Positions 44,651-53,632 of a stretch of DNA of 64,000 nt are shown in pieces. Positions within the stretch are counted from its first letter, which is position 1; every line of letters starts with the position of its first letter. Origin of the DNA: Nitrobacter sp035546855. Its GTDB lineage: Bacteria; Pseudomonadota; Alphaproteobacteria; Rhizobiales; Xanthobacteraceae. The translations under genes were made by a program, and so were the position numbers. The notes under the pieces are model-generated. The model did not search any database, was not told the origin of the DNA, and saw only the letters and a list, made by a program, of their open reading frames with translations. The stretch spans positions 1 through 64,000 of the forward strand of contig DASZVY010000040.1 in NCBI GenBank assembly GCA_035546855.1, given 5' to 3'.

Positions 44651-46387
44651 ATGACACCATCACCACCGCGACAGCTTCGTAAACTGATCCACGGATTCGG
44701 CCTGCGCCAGCTCCGCCTGTGCTGCGGGCTGGTGCTGTTCGCCTATCTGCTCAGCCACTTTCTCAACCATGCGCTCGGCATCGTCTCGATGGAGGCACTG
44801 GAAACCGGCGTCTATTATCACACCGTGTTCTGGCAATTTCTGCCGGTCGCGGTGATTTTCTACGCCGCCATCGCGATCCACATAAGCCTCGGCTTCTGGG
44901 CGCTGTATGAGCGCCGGCAATTCCGCTGGAAAGCCATCGAGCCGCTGCAGCTCCTGCTTGGCCTGAGCATTCCCGCGCTGGTGGTCGCGCATGTCGTCGG
45001 CCTCCGGCTCGGCCAGGCGCTCTACGAGCAGGAGAAGCTCTATCCACAAGTGTTCTTCGCCGATTGGGTGACCTCGCCCGACAGGAAATGGCTGATGGTC
45101 CTGGCCCTCACCGTCGCCTGGTTGCACGGGTGCATCGGCGTTTATTTCTGGCTGAGGATGAAGGCGTTCTTCGCCAGGGCCGCGCCGTTTCTGCTGGCCG
45201 CGGCGATCCTCGTTCCGACGCTGGCCATGCTCGGCCTCTATCAGGGCGGACGAACCGTCGTCGCCGCGAGCCAGGACGCCGCGTGGCGAACCGAAAACCT
45301 CGGTGACAGGCAAATTGGCACACCTCACCAGCAGGACGTTCTGGCTGATATCACCGACTACTCCCTTATCGGCTATCTCGGCCTGATCGGCCTTGCGCTG
45401 ATCGCGCGCGGCATCCGCCTGATGGCGGAACGCCGGGGCCGCATGATCACGCTGTCCTTCGGCAACGATAGAACGGTGCGCGTTCCGAGAGGATTAAGCG
45501 TGCTCGAAGCGAGCCTCCTGCACAATATTCCGCATGCCAGCATCTGTGGCGGGCGCGCCCGATGCTCGACCTGCCGCATCCGGATCCTCGGCGACCCCAG
45601 CGTTCTGCCGTCGCCGTCGAAACGGGAAGCCTTTGTGCTCGACCGCGTCGGCGCCGGCGCCGACCCGGCGGTGCGTCTCGCCTGCCAATTGCGCCCGGAA
45701 ACGGACCTGTCGTTCCTTCAGTTGTTCCTGCCGCACACCATGTCCGCCAACGCTCACGCCGCGCAACCCTCCAGGATCGGGCAGGAGTGCTATCTGGTCA
45801 GCATGTTCGTCGACATGCGCGGCTCGACGAAACTGGCCGAGCAGCGGTTGCCGTTCGACACCGTGTTCATCGTCAACCGCTTCCTCAATGCGGTCTCGGC
45901 GGCGGTAATTGCTTCCGGAGGCCAGCCCAATCAGTTCGTCGGCGACGGCCTGCTGGCGCTGTTCGGACTCCATGCCGACCCGAAGAGGGCATGCCGGCAG
46001 GCGATCCAGGCCGCCGCGGCGATTTCAACACACATCGACGAACTCAACCGCTTTCTGCACGGCGATCTCAAGGAGCCGGTCCGGTTCGGGATCGGTATGC
46101 ATGCCGGAGAGGTGATCATCGGCGACATCGGCTACCGCGATCACATGGTGTTCACTGCGCTGGGCGACGCGGTCAATGTCGCCGCGCGGCTGCAGGACAT
46201 GACCAAGACGCTCGCGTGCGAGGTCGTGATCTCGAACGAGGTCTTCAGCACCGCGCAGATGACGCCGGGATTGCAGACGGAAACAGTCTCCATCCGGGGG
46301 CGCAGCGAACAGATGATCGTCCAGACGGCGACGGATGCAAAGATTCTCTCCTCGATCGCCGATGCGACAGATCCGGTCGCCGCGTAG
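44651..46387 (+). CDS. cyaC: CyaC-type adenylate cyclase with haem-like membrane anchor and [2Fe-2S] domain
   Basis: The 578-residue protein joins three modules. Residues 15-260 are a six-helix membrane anchor resembling succinate dehydrogenase subunits, with His36, His40, His77, His114 and His159 as possible haem ligands. Residues 265-360 are a ferredoxin with Cys299, 305, 308 and 345: the C-x5-C-x2-C-x36-C spacing of adrenodoxin-type [2Fe-2S] proteins. Residues 380-565 form a class III cyclase with metal-binding Asp388 and Asp432 and the Asn509/Arg513 pair. CyaC of Sinorhizobium meliloti has such a quinone-responsive haem-B anchor. The expected role is to make cAMP in response to respiratory redox state. 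cAMP rather than cGMP is inferred from the family. Confidence 0.9.
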   Translation: MTPSPPRQLRKLIHGFGLRQLRLCCGLVLFAYLLSHFLNHALGIVSMEALETGVYYHTVFWQFLPVAVIFYAAIAIHISLGFWALYERRQFRWKAIEPLQLLLGLSIPALVVAHVVGLRLGQALYEQEKLYPQVFFADWVTSPDRKWLMVLALTVAWLHGCIGVYFWLRMKAFFARAAPFLLAAAILVPTLAMLGLYQGGRTVVAASQDAAWRTENLGDRQIGTPHQQDVLADITDYSLIGYLGLIGLALIARGIRLMAERRGRMITLSFGNDRTVRVPRGLSVLEASLLHNIPHASICGGRARCSTCRIRILGDPSVLPSPSKREAFVLDRVGAGADPAVRLACQLRPETDLSFLQLFLPHTMSANAHAAQPSRIGQECYLVSMFVDMRGSTKLAEQRLPFDTVFIVNRFLNAVSAAVIASGGQPNQFVGDGLLALFGLHADPKRACRQAIQAAAAISTHIDELNRFLHGDLKEPVRFGIGMHAGEVIIGDIGYRDHMVFTALGDAVNVAARLQDMTKTLACEVVISNEVFSTAQMTPGLQTETVSIRGRSEQMIVQTATDAKILSSIADATDPVAA

Positions 46388-46569
46388 CTCGTGACGACAT
46401 AACTCGCCTGAACATTCGTTCAGAAAATTCTTCCCTCGCGCATGCGATTTTTCTCGAACCCGTCTTTCCAAGGGTGCGTCCAATTTTGCGATGGCAGGAC
46501 TGAAACGGCCTGACCTCGCAACATTGCAACCCCGCGCGCGATGCGCGTCACTGATTGAGGAGAACGATC

Positions 46570-46809
46570 ATGTTTCGTAAATTGGCTCTTGGACTTTTCG
46601 CCGCGGCGTCGCTCGGCGTCATGGCGCTCATGCCCACCACCGCGTCCGCCAAAGGCTGGGGATGGGGCGGTGGATTCCATCATCATCACTTCGGTCATTT
46701 TCCCGGCTTCATCGCCTATGTCCGCGGTTATGACGACGGCTGCTACATCGTCCGCCGTGTGCCGACGCCGTTCGGCTACCGCCTGCGGACCATCGACGTC
46801 TGCGACTGA
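46570..46809 (+). CDS. Small exported His/Gly-rich protein
   Basis: The 79-residue protein has a signal peptide (LALGLFAAASLGVMALMPTTASA), then a short mature part beginning KGWGWGGGFHHHHFGHFPG and ending with two Cys residues (DGCYIVRRVP and IDVCD) that could form a disulphide. The ATG at 46570 has GAGGAG at 46557-46562. The frame runs from 46555 but that start lacks a ribosome site. The His cluster suggests metal binding, but no metal gene adjoins it. Similar short exported proteins are common in Bradyrhizobium and uncharacterised. Confidence 0.75.
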   Translation: MFRKLALGLFAAASLGVMALMPTTASAKGWGWGGGFHHHHFGHFPGFIAYVRGYDDGCYIVRRVPTPFGYRLRTIDVCD

Positions 46810-46832
46810 TCTCGTTGTATCGGCTCATGCCA

Positions 46833-46863
46833 AAACCCCGGTCGCCCATCGCGGCCGGGGTTT
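46833..46863 (+). terminator. Probable terminator after the small exported protein
   Basis: AAACCCCGG (46833-46841) pairs with CCGGGGTTT (46855-46863). The T-run after it is short, so termination strength is uncertain. It lies 24 bp past the stop codon. Confidence 0.6.
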
Positions 46864-46926
46864 GTCATGCGGCCGAAAGGCGAAAGCGTCCGAAGCTTGC
46901 TGCATCGCGGAATGCACGGCGGGGAA

Positions 46927-46968
46927 TCATCGATTGCGGCGAATGGTCCGATCGGAAGTCATCGATTG
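46927..46968 (+). promoter_or_regulatory. Direct repeat upstream of sorA, candidate operator
   Basis: TCATCGATTG occurs at 46927-46936 and again at 46959-46968, 32 bp apart or about three helical turns. It lies 80-120 bp before sorA. Such phased direct repeats often bind a regulator, but no regulator gene is adjacent. Confidence 0.35.
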
Positions 46969-47048
46969 ACTTGCAGCCGCCCGATGCCACACTCGGAAAC
47001 ATGATCCCGTGATGACGGGTCATGCGATAAAAGCTTCGGAGGAAGCCC

Positions 47049-48257
47049 ATGCTTGATCGACGAGAGATGATGAAGCGCGTCGGTGCCGGACTGGCATTCG
47101 GCGCGATGTCCGGACTCAATCCGCTCAGGGCGCTGGCCGCCGATACGGTGACGCTGCCTTTCGAAAACGGCGAACGGCCGCTCGTCAAATATCCGCAGAA
47201 GCGCTTGATGATAGGCTTGACGCAGCGGCCACCGCAACTCGAGACGCCCTTCTCGGTCTTCAACGAAGGTCCGATCACCCCGAACGACGCCTTTTTCGTC
47301 CGCTATCATCTCGCCGACATCCCGCTCGATATCGATCCTGACAAGTTCACCATCGACATCAAGGGCAAGGTCGATCGGCCGTTCAAGCTGTCGATCAAGG
47401 ACCTGAAGAAGATGCACGCGACCGAGATCGTCGCGGTCAACCAGTGCTCGGGCAACAGCCGCGGCCTCTTCAACCCGCGCGTTGCGGGCGGGCAGCTCGG
47501 TAATGGCGCGATGGGCAACGCGCGCTGGCGCGGCGTACCGCTGAAAGCCGTGCTCGACAAGGCCGGCGTTCAATCGGGCGCGAGGCAAGTCGTATTCGGC
47601 GGCATGGATGGTCCGGTCAGCGACAAGACACCGGATTTCGCCAAGGCGCTCGACATCGATCACGCCCGCGACGGCGAGGTGATGCTCGCTTATCTCATGA
47701 ACGGCAAGGATCTGCCGGTGCTGAACGGTTTCCCGGTGCGTCTCGTGGTGCCCGGATATTACGGCACCTATTGGGTGAAGCATCTGAACGAGATCACCGT
47801 CATCGACAGCGTGTTCGATAATTTCTGGATGAAGACGGCGTATCGCATTCCCGACAATGCCTGCGCGTGTGTCGAGCCGGGGACCGCACCCAAGGCGACC
47901 GTTCCGATCAACCGCTTCAACGTTCGTTCCTTCATCACCAATGTCGCCGACGGCGCGAAGCTGAAAGCCGGCGGCAAACTGCTCAAGGGAATCGCCTTCG
48001 ACGGCGGCACCGGCATCAAGCAAGTCGCGGTCTCGATCGATGGCGGCCAGACCTGGAAGAACGCGGAGCTTGGCCGCAACTACGGCAAATATTCGTTCCG
48101 CGAGTGGAAGGTTCCCGTCAAGCTGACGCCCGACACGCGCGAACTCAAGGTGCGCGCCACCAGCAACGGCGGGCAGGTGCAGCCCATGGAAGCGACATGG
48201 AATCCGGCGGGCTACATGCGCAACGTTGTCGAAACCACGCATGTAACCGTGGGCTGA
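47049..48257 (+). CDS. sorA: Sulfite dehydrogenase molybdenum subunit SorA
   Basis: SorA oxidises sulfite to sulfate in the periplasm and passes electrons to the cytochrome SorB. The 402 residues start with a Tat-like signal (DRREMMKRVGAGLAFGAM, ending near ALAA). The sulfite-oxidase molybdopterin domain follows, with the molybdenum-binding Cys133 in VNQCSGNSRGLFNPR and GYYGTYWVKHLNEI, then the C-terminal dimerisation domain (VAVSIDGGQTWKNAELG). GGAGGAAG precedes the ATG. It lies 11 bp before sorB, the standard sorAB operon. SoxC-type enzymes are similar, but no sox genes are nearby. Confidence 0.93.
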   Translation: MLDRREMMKRVGAGLAFGAMSGLNPLRALAADTVTLPFENGERPLVKYPQKRLMIGLTQRPPQLETPFSVFNEGPITPNDAFFVRYHLADIPLDIDPDKFTIDIKGKVDRPFKLSIKDLKKMHATEIVAVNQCSGNSRGLFNPRVAGGQLGNGAMGNARWRGVPLKAVLDKAGVQSGARQVVFGGMDGPVSDKTPDFAKALDIDHARDGEVMLAYLMNGKDLPVLNGFPVRLVVPGYYGTYWVKHLNEITVIDSVFDNFWMKTAYRIPDNACACVEPGTAPKATVPINRFNVRSFITNVADGAKLKAGGKLLKGIAFDGGTGIKQVAVSIDGGQTWKNAELGRNYGKYSFREWKVPVKLTPDTRELKVRATSNGGQVQPMEATWNPAGYMRNVVETTHVTVG

Positions 48258-48268
48258 GGAGGACGATC

Positions 48269-48598
48269 ATGAAACGCAAAGCTCTCCTCGCCGCCGGCGC
48301 CAGTGGTTTGGTCGTCATGCTGTGGGCCGCAAGCCTCGCCACGGTCGGCGCCCGGCCGATTACCTACAAGCTCCCCGACGAAACCGCGGCGTTCAAGCCC
48401 GGCCCCAATCTCGACGTGGTGAAGAACAATTGCACCGCCTGCCACTCGGCGGATTACATTAGCACCCAGCCGCGCGGACCGAAATTCAAGAAGGACTTCT
48501 GGAAGGCCGAAGTCACCAAGATGATCAAGGTCTATGGCGCACCGATCGAGGATGCGGACGTTGACAAGATCGTCGATTATCTCGCGGCAACATACTGA
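48269..48598 (+). CDS. sorB: Sulfite dehydrogenase cytochrome c subunit SorB
   Basis: This 109-residue monohaem cytochrome c has a signal peptide (residues 1-29) and one CTACH haem motif (Cys55, Cys58, His59). The Met in VTKMIKVYGAP is the likely sixth haem ligand, and the C-terminal helix DADVDKIVDYLAATY is typical of class I cytochromes. GAGGAGG before the ATG is a strong ribosome site. It takes electrons from SorA and passes them to the respiratory chain. Confidence 0.92.
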   Translation: MKRKALLAAGASGLVVMLWAASLATVGARPITYKLPDETAAFKPGPNLDVVKNNCTACHSADYISTQPRGPKFKKDFWKAEVTKMIKVYGAPIEDADVDKIVDYLAATY

Positions 48599-48849
48599 GC
48601 CGCGATGAATCGGCCTGTTCCAGGCAGCGGACGGAGACGTCCGATCGCGTGTGGCTCCGCTTTGCGACCGCTTGCCGCGGCGCAAAACGGTCCGATTCCG
48701 GCAAAAACCGGGCCTGCCGGGTCAATTTCCCGCATTTCCGGGCCCGCGTTTGATCTACCAAGCCGGCCCGAGTCCGCGTATCGTAGTCGGGTCGGACATG
48801 CCGGTTTCCGGGGACCGACTGTGCGTTTTTCATCCTGCGGAGACTTGGA

Positions 48850-49050
48850 ATGCCCAAAGGTACCGTGAAGTGGTTCAACCCGACCAAGGGTTATGGATTT
48901 ATCCAGCCGGCTGGCGGCGGCAAGGACGTGTTCGTCCATATCTCGGCCGTCCAAAAGGCGGGACTAACCACCCTCAACGAAGGCCAGACCGTCGAATTCG
49001 AGGAAGTGGCCAACCGCGGCAAGACATCTGCCGAAAATCTCAAAGTGTAG
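48850..49050 (+). CDS. Cold-shock protein (CspA family)
   Basis: The 66-residue protein is a single cold-shock domain with RNP1 KGYGFIQP and RNP2 DVFVHIS, so it binds single-stranded RNA or DNA as an RNA chaperone. The long gap before it (48599-48849, 251 bp) shows no gene; part may be the structured 5' leader typical of csp messages. A GC-rich hairpin (CGCCCCGCT pairing with AGCGGGGCG) follows the stop but has no T-run. Confidence 0.95.
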   Translation: MPKGTVKWFNPTKGYGFIQPAGGGKDVFVHISAVQKAGLTTLNEGQTVEFEEVANRGKTSAENLKV

Positions 49051-49122
49051 TGCGGCCTCGCCCCGCTCCGGCCAGACCGAAGCGGGGCGTGCTCCTTATG
49101 ACGCGCGGGACCGACACGCGCC

Positions 49123-49794
49123 TCAGTTTTCCTTGACCCACCTGTCGACCGTCATCACGTCCGGCGCTTGCGCATAGCCGCGCGTCCACAGGTCCACGAC
49201 CCATTCCACATGCGTCGCCTTCTCAAGCAGCACCGCCGTGTTGTGCGGCGTCTGCAGCACCAGTGCATTGCCGCGATAATGCGGGTCGCCGACGGCATGA
49301 TATTTGAGCAGGCCCCAGTCCTGCAGCACCAGCAGCAGACTGGTGATATTGCGCGTCGTGTCCCAGCAATCGAAGTTATGGGCGTCGTCGCCGGCGCGGA
49401 AGTCCGCTTTCGCAACGCGCTTGTTGGTTCCGAGAATCGGCCCCATGCGGCGATCGAACCAGATCACGGCGCGCTGCACGGCGGCGCGCTCGGCGGCCGC
49501 CGATGCGCGCCCACCGGCCATGATCCGCGTCAACGCAGCTCGATCGCGCGACGTGAAGTCCAGGATTGCACGGCGGCGGCAGACAAAACCGTAGCACACG
49601 GTCATCCGCTGCGCGGTCGGCGGAAAGATGGAAACCGACGTGTAGAGCTGAGAAATTCCAGCACTCAATTCAGTCGCACCGACCGCACCTGATGCCGCGA
49701 ACGCAATAGCGGCGCCTCCAAGAGCGCAAATCACCCGCGATCCTGCGACGGTTCCAGATTTTTTCCGCAACGAACGAGTCCCGATACAAAGCAT
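49123..49794 (-). CDS. Exported hypothetical protein
   Basis: The 223-residue protein has a basic N-terminus and a signal-peptide-like segment (ICALGGAAIAFAASGAVGA), followed by a mature domain with Cys at TVCYGFVCRRR and FDCWDTTRN and a conserved-looking HVEWVVDLWTRGYAQ near the end. Proteins like this occur in Bradyrhizobium as uncharacterised genes. I recognise no catalytic motif. The start could also be internal. It is convergent with the cold-shock gene and followed on its upstream side by a hairpin repeat. Confidence 0.7.
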   Translation of the reverse strand: MLCIGTRSLRKKSGTVAGSRVICALGGAAIAFAASGAVGATELSAGISQLYTSVSIFPPTAQRMTVCYGFVCRRRAILDFTSRDRAALTRIMAGGRASAAAERAAVQRAVIWFDRRMGPILGTNKRVAKADFRAGDDAHNFDCWDTTRNITSLLLVLQDWGLLKYHAVGDPHYRGNALVLQTPHNTAVLLEKATHVEWVVDLWTRGYAQAPDVMTVDRWVKEN

Positions 49795-49807
49795 TCAAAC
49801 CTCAACG

Positions 49808-49882
49808 TAGCGGTCCGATTCTAACATCTGCATTCCATTGCAGCGAGCGTCTTTGCAAATGCCGGAATCGAATGACCGCTGG
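49808..49882 (+). repeat. Single-hairpin intergenic repeat, copy D (diverged)
   Basis: TAGCGGTC (49808-49815) pairs with GACCGCTGG (49874-49882) and CGATTC (49816-49821) with GAATCG (49865-49870). The loop keeps CATTGCAGC, matching TTTTGCAGC of copy B, and GGCAAATCC follows as in copy B. The arms differ from the other copies yet remain complementary. Confidence 0.75.
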
Positions 49883-49888
49883 CAAATC

Positions 49889-50365
49889 CTATCCGGCCTG
49901 CGATTCCAGGACGGGCAACGGCGCATCGCGCTTGACCTCTTCCATCACCGCGTAGGTGCGGGTTTCACGCACCCCGGGAAACGCAAGCAGCGTTTCGCCG
50001 AGAAAGCGGCGATACGCCGTCATGTCGCCGACACGCGCTTTCACCAGATAATCGAACCCGCCGGCGACCATGTGACACTCAAGAACTTCCGGCGCGCGCC
50101 GGACGGCCGCAGCAAAACGCTCGAATACGTCGGCCGTGGTCTTGTCGAGCAGCACCTCGACAAACACGAGCAGCCCCAAACCTAATCGCTCCGGATTCAA
50201 CCGAGCGCCATACCCTTCGATAAAGCCGTCACGCAGCAGGCGTCTCAGCCGCTCGCCGATCGATGTCGGCGACAACCCGACCCGGTCGGCCAATTCCACG
50301 TTGGCGATCCGACCATCGGCTTGAAGGATTGCGAGGATTTTCCGGTCTATCTTATCCAAATCCAT
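49889..50365 (-). CDS. putR: Lrp/AsnC-family regulator of putA (PutR-like)
   Basis: The 158-residue regulator has an N-terminal helix-turn-helix (LDKIDRKILAILQADGRIAN; VGLSPTSIGERLRRLLRDGF) and a C-terminal RAM ligand-binding domain (HMVAGGFDYLVKARVGDM). It is divergent from putA with 114 bp between starts. In rhizobia and related species PutR activates putA in response to proline. Start at the second of two adjacent ATGs (50365); the frame is open to 50428. Palindromes in the gap are candidate binding sites. Confidence 0.88.
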   Translation of the reverse strand: MDLDKIDRKILAILQADGRIANVELADRVGLSPTSIGERLRRLLRDGFIEGYGARLNPERLGLGLLVFVEVLLDKTTADVFERFAAAVRRAPEVLECHMVAGGFDYLVKARVGDMTAYRRFLGETLLAFPGVRETRTYAVMEEVKRDAPLPVLESQAG

Positions 50366-50368
50366 CAT

Positions 50369-50426
50369 ATATCCGGATATTACCGCGACATACCGTACTT
50401 TATGAGGACAAATTGCTGATTTGTCC
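50369..50426. promoter_or_regulatory. Palindromic operator candidates between putR and putA
   Basis: A perfect 12-bp palindrome ATATCCGGATAT lies at 50369-50380 beside the putR start. GGACAAAT (50406-50413) and ATTTGTCC (50419-50426) form an inverted repeat with 5 bp between, about 55 bp before putA. Lrp-family proteins bind such symmetric AT-rich sites. Confidence 0.5.
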
Positions 50427-50479
50427 ATCGAACTACGGCATTCTCCACATTACACTCGAGGAAATGGAGGAAAATCGCC

Positions 50480-53400
50480 GTGATCCCGCAGCCGCCCGCT
50501 CATCCGCCGTTCGTGGCGCCGTATGCGCCCGACGATGGCCTTATTGCGACCCATCTTCTCGAGGCAGGCCGCCTGCCGCCCGAGCGTGAACGCCGCATCG
50601 ACGACATCGCAAGCCGGCTGATCGAAGCGATCCAGCGGAACGACGATCCGCTCGGCGGCGTCGAGGACATGCTGCGGGAATTCTCCCTGTCGACCCGCGA
50701 GGGGCTCGCCTTGATGGTGCTGGCGGAGGCGCTGCTGCGCGTGCCGGATGCCCGCACCGCGGACCGCTTCATCGAGGACAAGCTTGGCCAGGGTGACTTC
50801 ATCCATCACGAGACGCGGTCGAGCGCTTTTCTCGTCAACGCCTCGGCGTGGGCGCTCGGCCTGTCGGCCCGGGTGATCCAGCCGGGCGAAACGCCGCAAG
50901 GCACGATCGGACGCCTGACCAAGCGCATCGGCGCGCCCGCGGTTCGTGCCGCGACCCGGCGCGCCATGCAGGTGATGGGCAGCCATTTCGTGCTCGGGGA
51001 AACCATCGAAGCGGCGCTCGACCGCGCGGCACGCGCATCGGCCGGCCACGCCCGCTATTCGTTCGACATGCTGGGCGAAGGCGCCCGCACCGCCGCGGAT
51101 GCGGACCGCTACTTCAACGCCTATGCGGCCGCGCTCGAGGCCATCGGCGCGACGGCCGACAACAAGCCGCTGCCCAACCGTCCCGGAATTTCCGTGAAGC
51201 TGTCGGCCTTACATCCGCGGTTCGAGGCCGTCAGCCGGGCGCGGGTGATGACCGAGTTGGTGCCGCGCCTCGTCGACCTCGCCGACCGCGCCAAGGCGCA
51301 CGACCTCAATTTCACGATCGACGCGGAGGAAGCCGACCGGCTTGAGCTGTCGCTCGACGTCATCGCCGCGGCGTTTGCCGCGCCGTCCCTCGCCGGATGG
51401 GATGGATTCGGGCTCGCGGTGCAAGCCTATCAAAAGCGCGCGGAGGCCGTGATCGACTACGTCAGCGGTCTCGCGCGTACGCTGGACCGCCGCATGATGG
51501 TGCGCCTCGTGAAAGGCGCCTACTGGGACACGGAAATCAAGCGGGCGCAGGAGCGCGGCCTCGACGGTTATCCGGTGTTCACGCGCAAGGCGATGACCGA
51601 CCTGAACTACATCGCCTGCGCTCGCAAACTTCTGGAGCTGCGGCCGCGCCTCTTTCCGCAATTCGCGACCCACAACGCGCTGACCGTCGCCACATTGCTC
51701 GACCTGGCGGACGGCGATGACGGTTTCGAGTTTCAACGCCTGCACGGCATGGGCGAAGCGCTCTACGCGCAATTGCTTCACGATCGTCCCGCGCTCGCCT
51801 GCCGCACCTATGCGCCGGTCGGCAGCCACCGTGACCTTCTCGCCTATCTGGTGCGCCGTCTTCTGGAAAACGGCGCCAACTCGTCGTTCGTGGCACGCGC
51901 CTCCGATCCGGCCGTTTCCATCGATACGTTGTTGAGGCGCCCGGCCGACATCATCGAAACGCCCGAGCAGGCGACGCATCCCAAAATTCCCTTGCCGCAC
52001 GATATGCTTTTGCCGCAGCGCCTCAATTCGCGCGGCCTCGAATTCGGCGACCGCGCCGCGCTGGCCCGGCTGGTGACGAAAATCGCAGCCGATTCCGTGT
52101 CGGCGGATACTCCCATTCGGACGGCAACCCCCGAAGAAGCGGATGCCGCCGTCGCCGCGGCGCAGGCCGGCTTCAGGGCATGGGCTACGAGCAACGCCAC
52201 CGCGCGCGCGCAAATGCTCGAGCGCGCTGCCGACCTCTTGCAGCAGCGCATGGCGCATTTCATCGCGTTGTTGCAACGGGAGGGCGGCAAGACCCTCGAC
52301 GATTCCGTCTCGGAAGTGCGCGAGGCGATCGATTTCTGCCGCTACTACGCCGCCGAAGGCCGCCGGTTGTTTGCGGACGGGCGGGCGATGCCGGGACCGA
52401 CCGGCGAGCGCAACGTGTTGAGTCTTCGCGGGCGCGGCGTCTTCATCGCGATCTCGCCGTGGAATTTCCCGCTGGCGATCTTCCTCGGCCAGGTGGCCGC
52501 TGCGCTCATGGCCGGCAGCACCGTGGTCGCCAAGCCCGCCGAACAAACCCCGCGCATTGCTGCCGAGGCGGTGCGCCTGCTGCACGAGGCCGGGATTCCG
52601 GCCTCCGCGCTCCACCTTGTGCAGGGCGACGGCGGCACCGGCGCGCGCCTCGTCGCACACCGCGATGTTGCGGGCGTCGTCTTCACCGGATCGACCGAGG
52701 TCGCACGCGTCATCAACCGCACGCTCGCCGCCAAGGACGGGCCGATCGTGCCGCTGATCGCTGAGACCGGCGGGATCAACGCCATGATCGTCGACGCGAC
52801 CGCGCTGCCCGAGCAGGTCGCAGACGACGTCGTGACGTCCGCTTTCCGCTCCGCCGGCCAGCGCTGCTCGGCGCTTCGTCTTCTGTTCGTGCAGCAGGAT
52901 GTCGCCGACCGCATGATCGAGATGATCGCGGGCGCGGCGCGCGAACTGAAGATCGGCGACCCCACAGATCCCGCGACCCATATCGGACCGGTGATCGACC
53001 GCGAAGCCAAGCAGCGGCTCGACGCGCATATTGCGCGCATGAAACAGCAGGCCCGCCTTCATTTCGCCGGCGATGCACCGGCCGCCGGCGCCTTTGTCGC
53101 GCCGCACATTTTCGAACTCGCGGACGCACAACAACTCACCGAGGAGGTATTCGGACCGGTCCTGCATGTGGTGCGCTACCGGGCCGATGATCTCGACCGC
53201 GTGCTGCAATCCATCGACGACAGCGGCTATGGCCTGACGCTCGGCATCCATTCGCGCATTGACGACGCCGTCGAGCGCATCGTGGCGCGGCTTTCCGTCG
53301 GAAACATTTATGTCAACCGCAACATGATCGGCGCCGTGGTCGGCGTTCAGCCGTTTGGCGGCCGGGGGTTGTCAGGCACCGGACCGAAGGCGGGCGGACC

Positions 53401-53494
53401 GCACTATCTCGCGCGATTTGCAACCGAGCAGACGGTCAGCGTCAACACCGCAGCAGCGGGCGGCAACGCCGCGCTGATGGCGGAAGGCGAATAA
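50480..53494 (+). CDS. putA: Bifunctional proline dehydrogenase / glutamate-semialdehyde dehydrogenase PutA
   Basis: PutA converts proline to glutamate in two steps: FAD-dependent oxidation to pyrroline-5-carboxylate, then NAD-dependent oxidation. The 1004 residues match the short PutA of Bradyrhizobium, which lacks the N-terminal ribbon-helix-helix. The proline dehydrogenase part (to about 480) has LVKGAYWDTEIK, AVQAYQKRA and RRLLENGANSSFV. The aldehyde dehydrogenase part has the nucleotide-binding ISPWNFPLAIFLGQ, the Glu in AETGGINAMIVD and catalytic Cys796 in SAGQRCSALR. It starts at the GTG at 50480, set by TGGAGGA at 50465-50471. Confidence 0.97.
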   Translation: MIPQPPAHPPFVAPYAPDDGLIATHLLEAGRLPPERERRIDDIASRLIEAIQRNDDPLGGVEDMLREFSLSTREGLALMVLAEALLRVPDARTADRFIEDKLGQGDFIHHETRSSAFLVNASAWALGLSARVIQPGETPQGTIGRLTKRIGAPAVRAATRRAMQVMGSHFVLGETIEAALDRAARASAGHARYSFDMLGEGARTAADADRYFNAYAAALEAIGATADNKPLPNRPGISVKLSALHPRFEAVSRARVMTELVPRLVDLADRAKAHDLNFTIDAEEADRLELSLDVIAAAFAAPSLAGWDGFGLAVQAYQKRAEAVIDYVSGLARTLDRRMMVRLVKGAYWDTEIKRAQERGLDGYPVFTRKAMTDLNYIACARKLLELRPRLFPQFATHNALTVATLLDLADGDDGFEFQRLHGMGEALYAQLLHDRPALACRTYAPVGSHRDLLAYLVRRLLENGANSSFVARASDPAVSIDTLLRRPADIIETPEQATHPKIPLPHDMLLPQRLNSRGLEFGDRAALARLVTKIAADSVSADTPIRTATPEEADAAVAAAQAGFRAWATSNATARAQMLERAADLLQQRMAHFIALLQREGGKTLDDSVSEVREAIDFCRYYAAEGRRLFADGRAMPGPTGERNVLSLRGRGVFIAISPWNFPLAIFLGQVAAALMAGSTVVAKPAEQTPRIAAEAVRLLHEAGIPASALHLVQGDGGTGARLVAHRDVAGVVFTGSTEVARVINRTLAAKDGPIVPLIAETGGINAMIVDATALPEQVADDVVTSAFRSAGQRCSALRLLFVQQDVADRMIEMIAGAARELKIGDPTDPATHIGPVIDREAKQRLDAHIARMKQQARLHFAGDAPAAGAFVAPHIFELADAQQLTEEVFGPVLHVVRYRADDLDRVLQSIDDSGYGLTLGIHSRIDDAVERIVARLSVGNIYVNRNMIGAVVGVQPFGGRGLSGTGPKAGGPHYLARFATEQTVSVNTAAAGGNAALMAEGE

Positions 53495-53632
53495 CCTGCC
53501 CTCACATCATGCGGCCGTGCAGAAACGGGCGTTGCGTCGCGCCGCAAGACGGCTCAAAAAGCGTCGGGACGTTCGGGGACGGCCGGTCGATTTCGCCCCC
53601 CGGAAATAGTTGAGACGCAGGAGCGACGGCAG

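Noticed and set aside
48628..48643. Terminator after sorB
   Set aside because: CGGACG-gaga-CGTCCG can pair, but no T-run follows on either strand.
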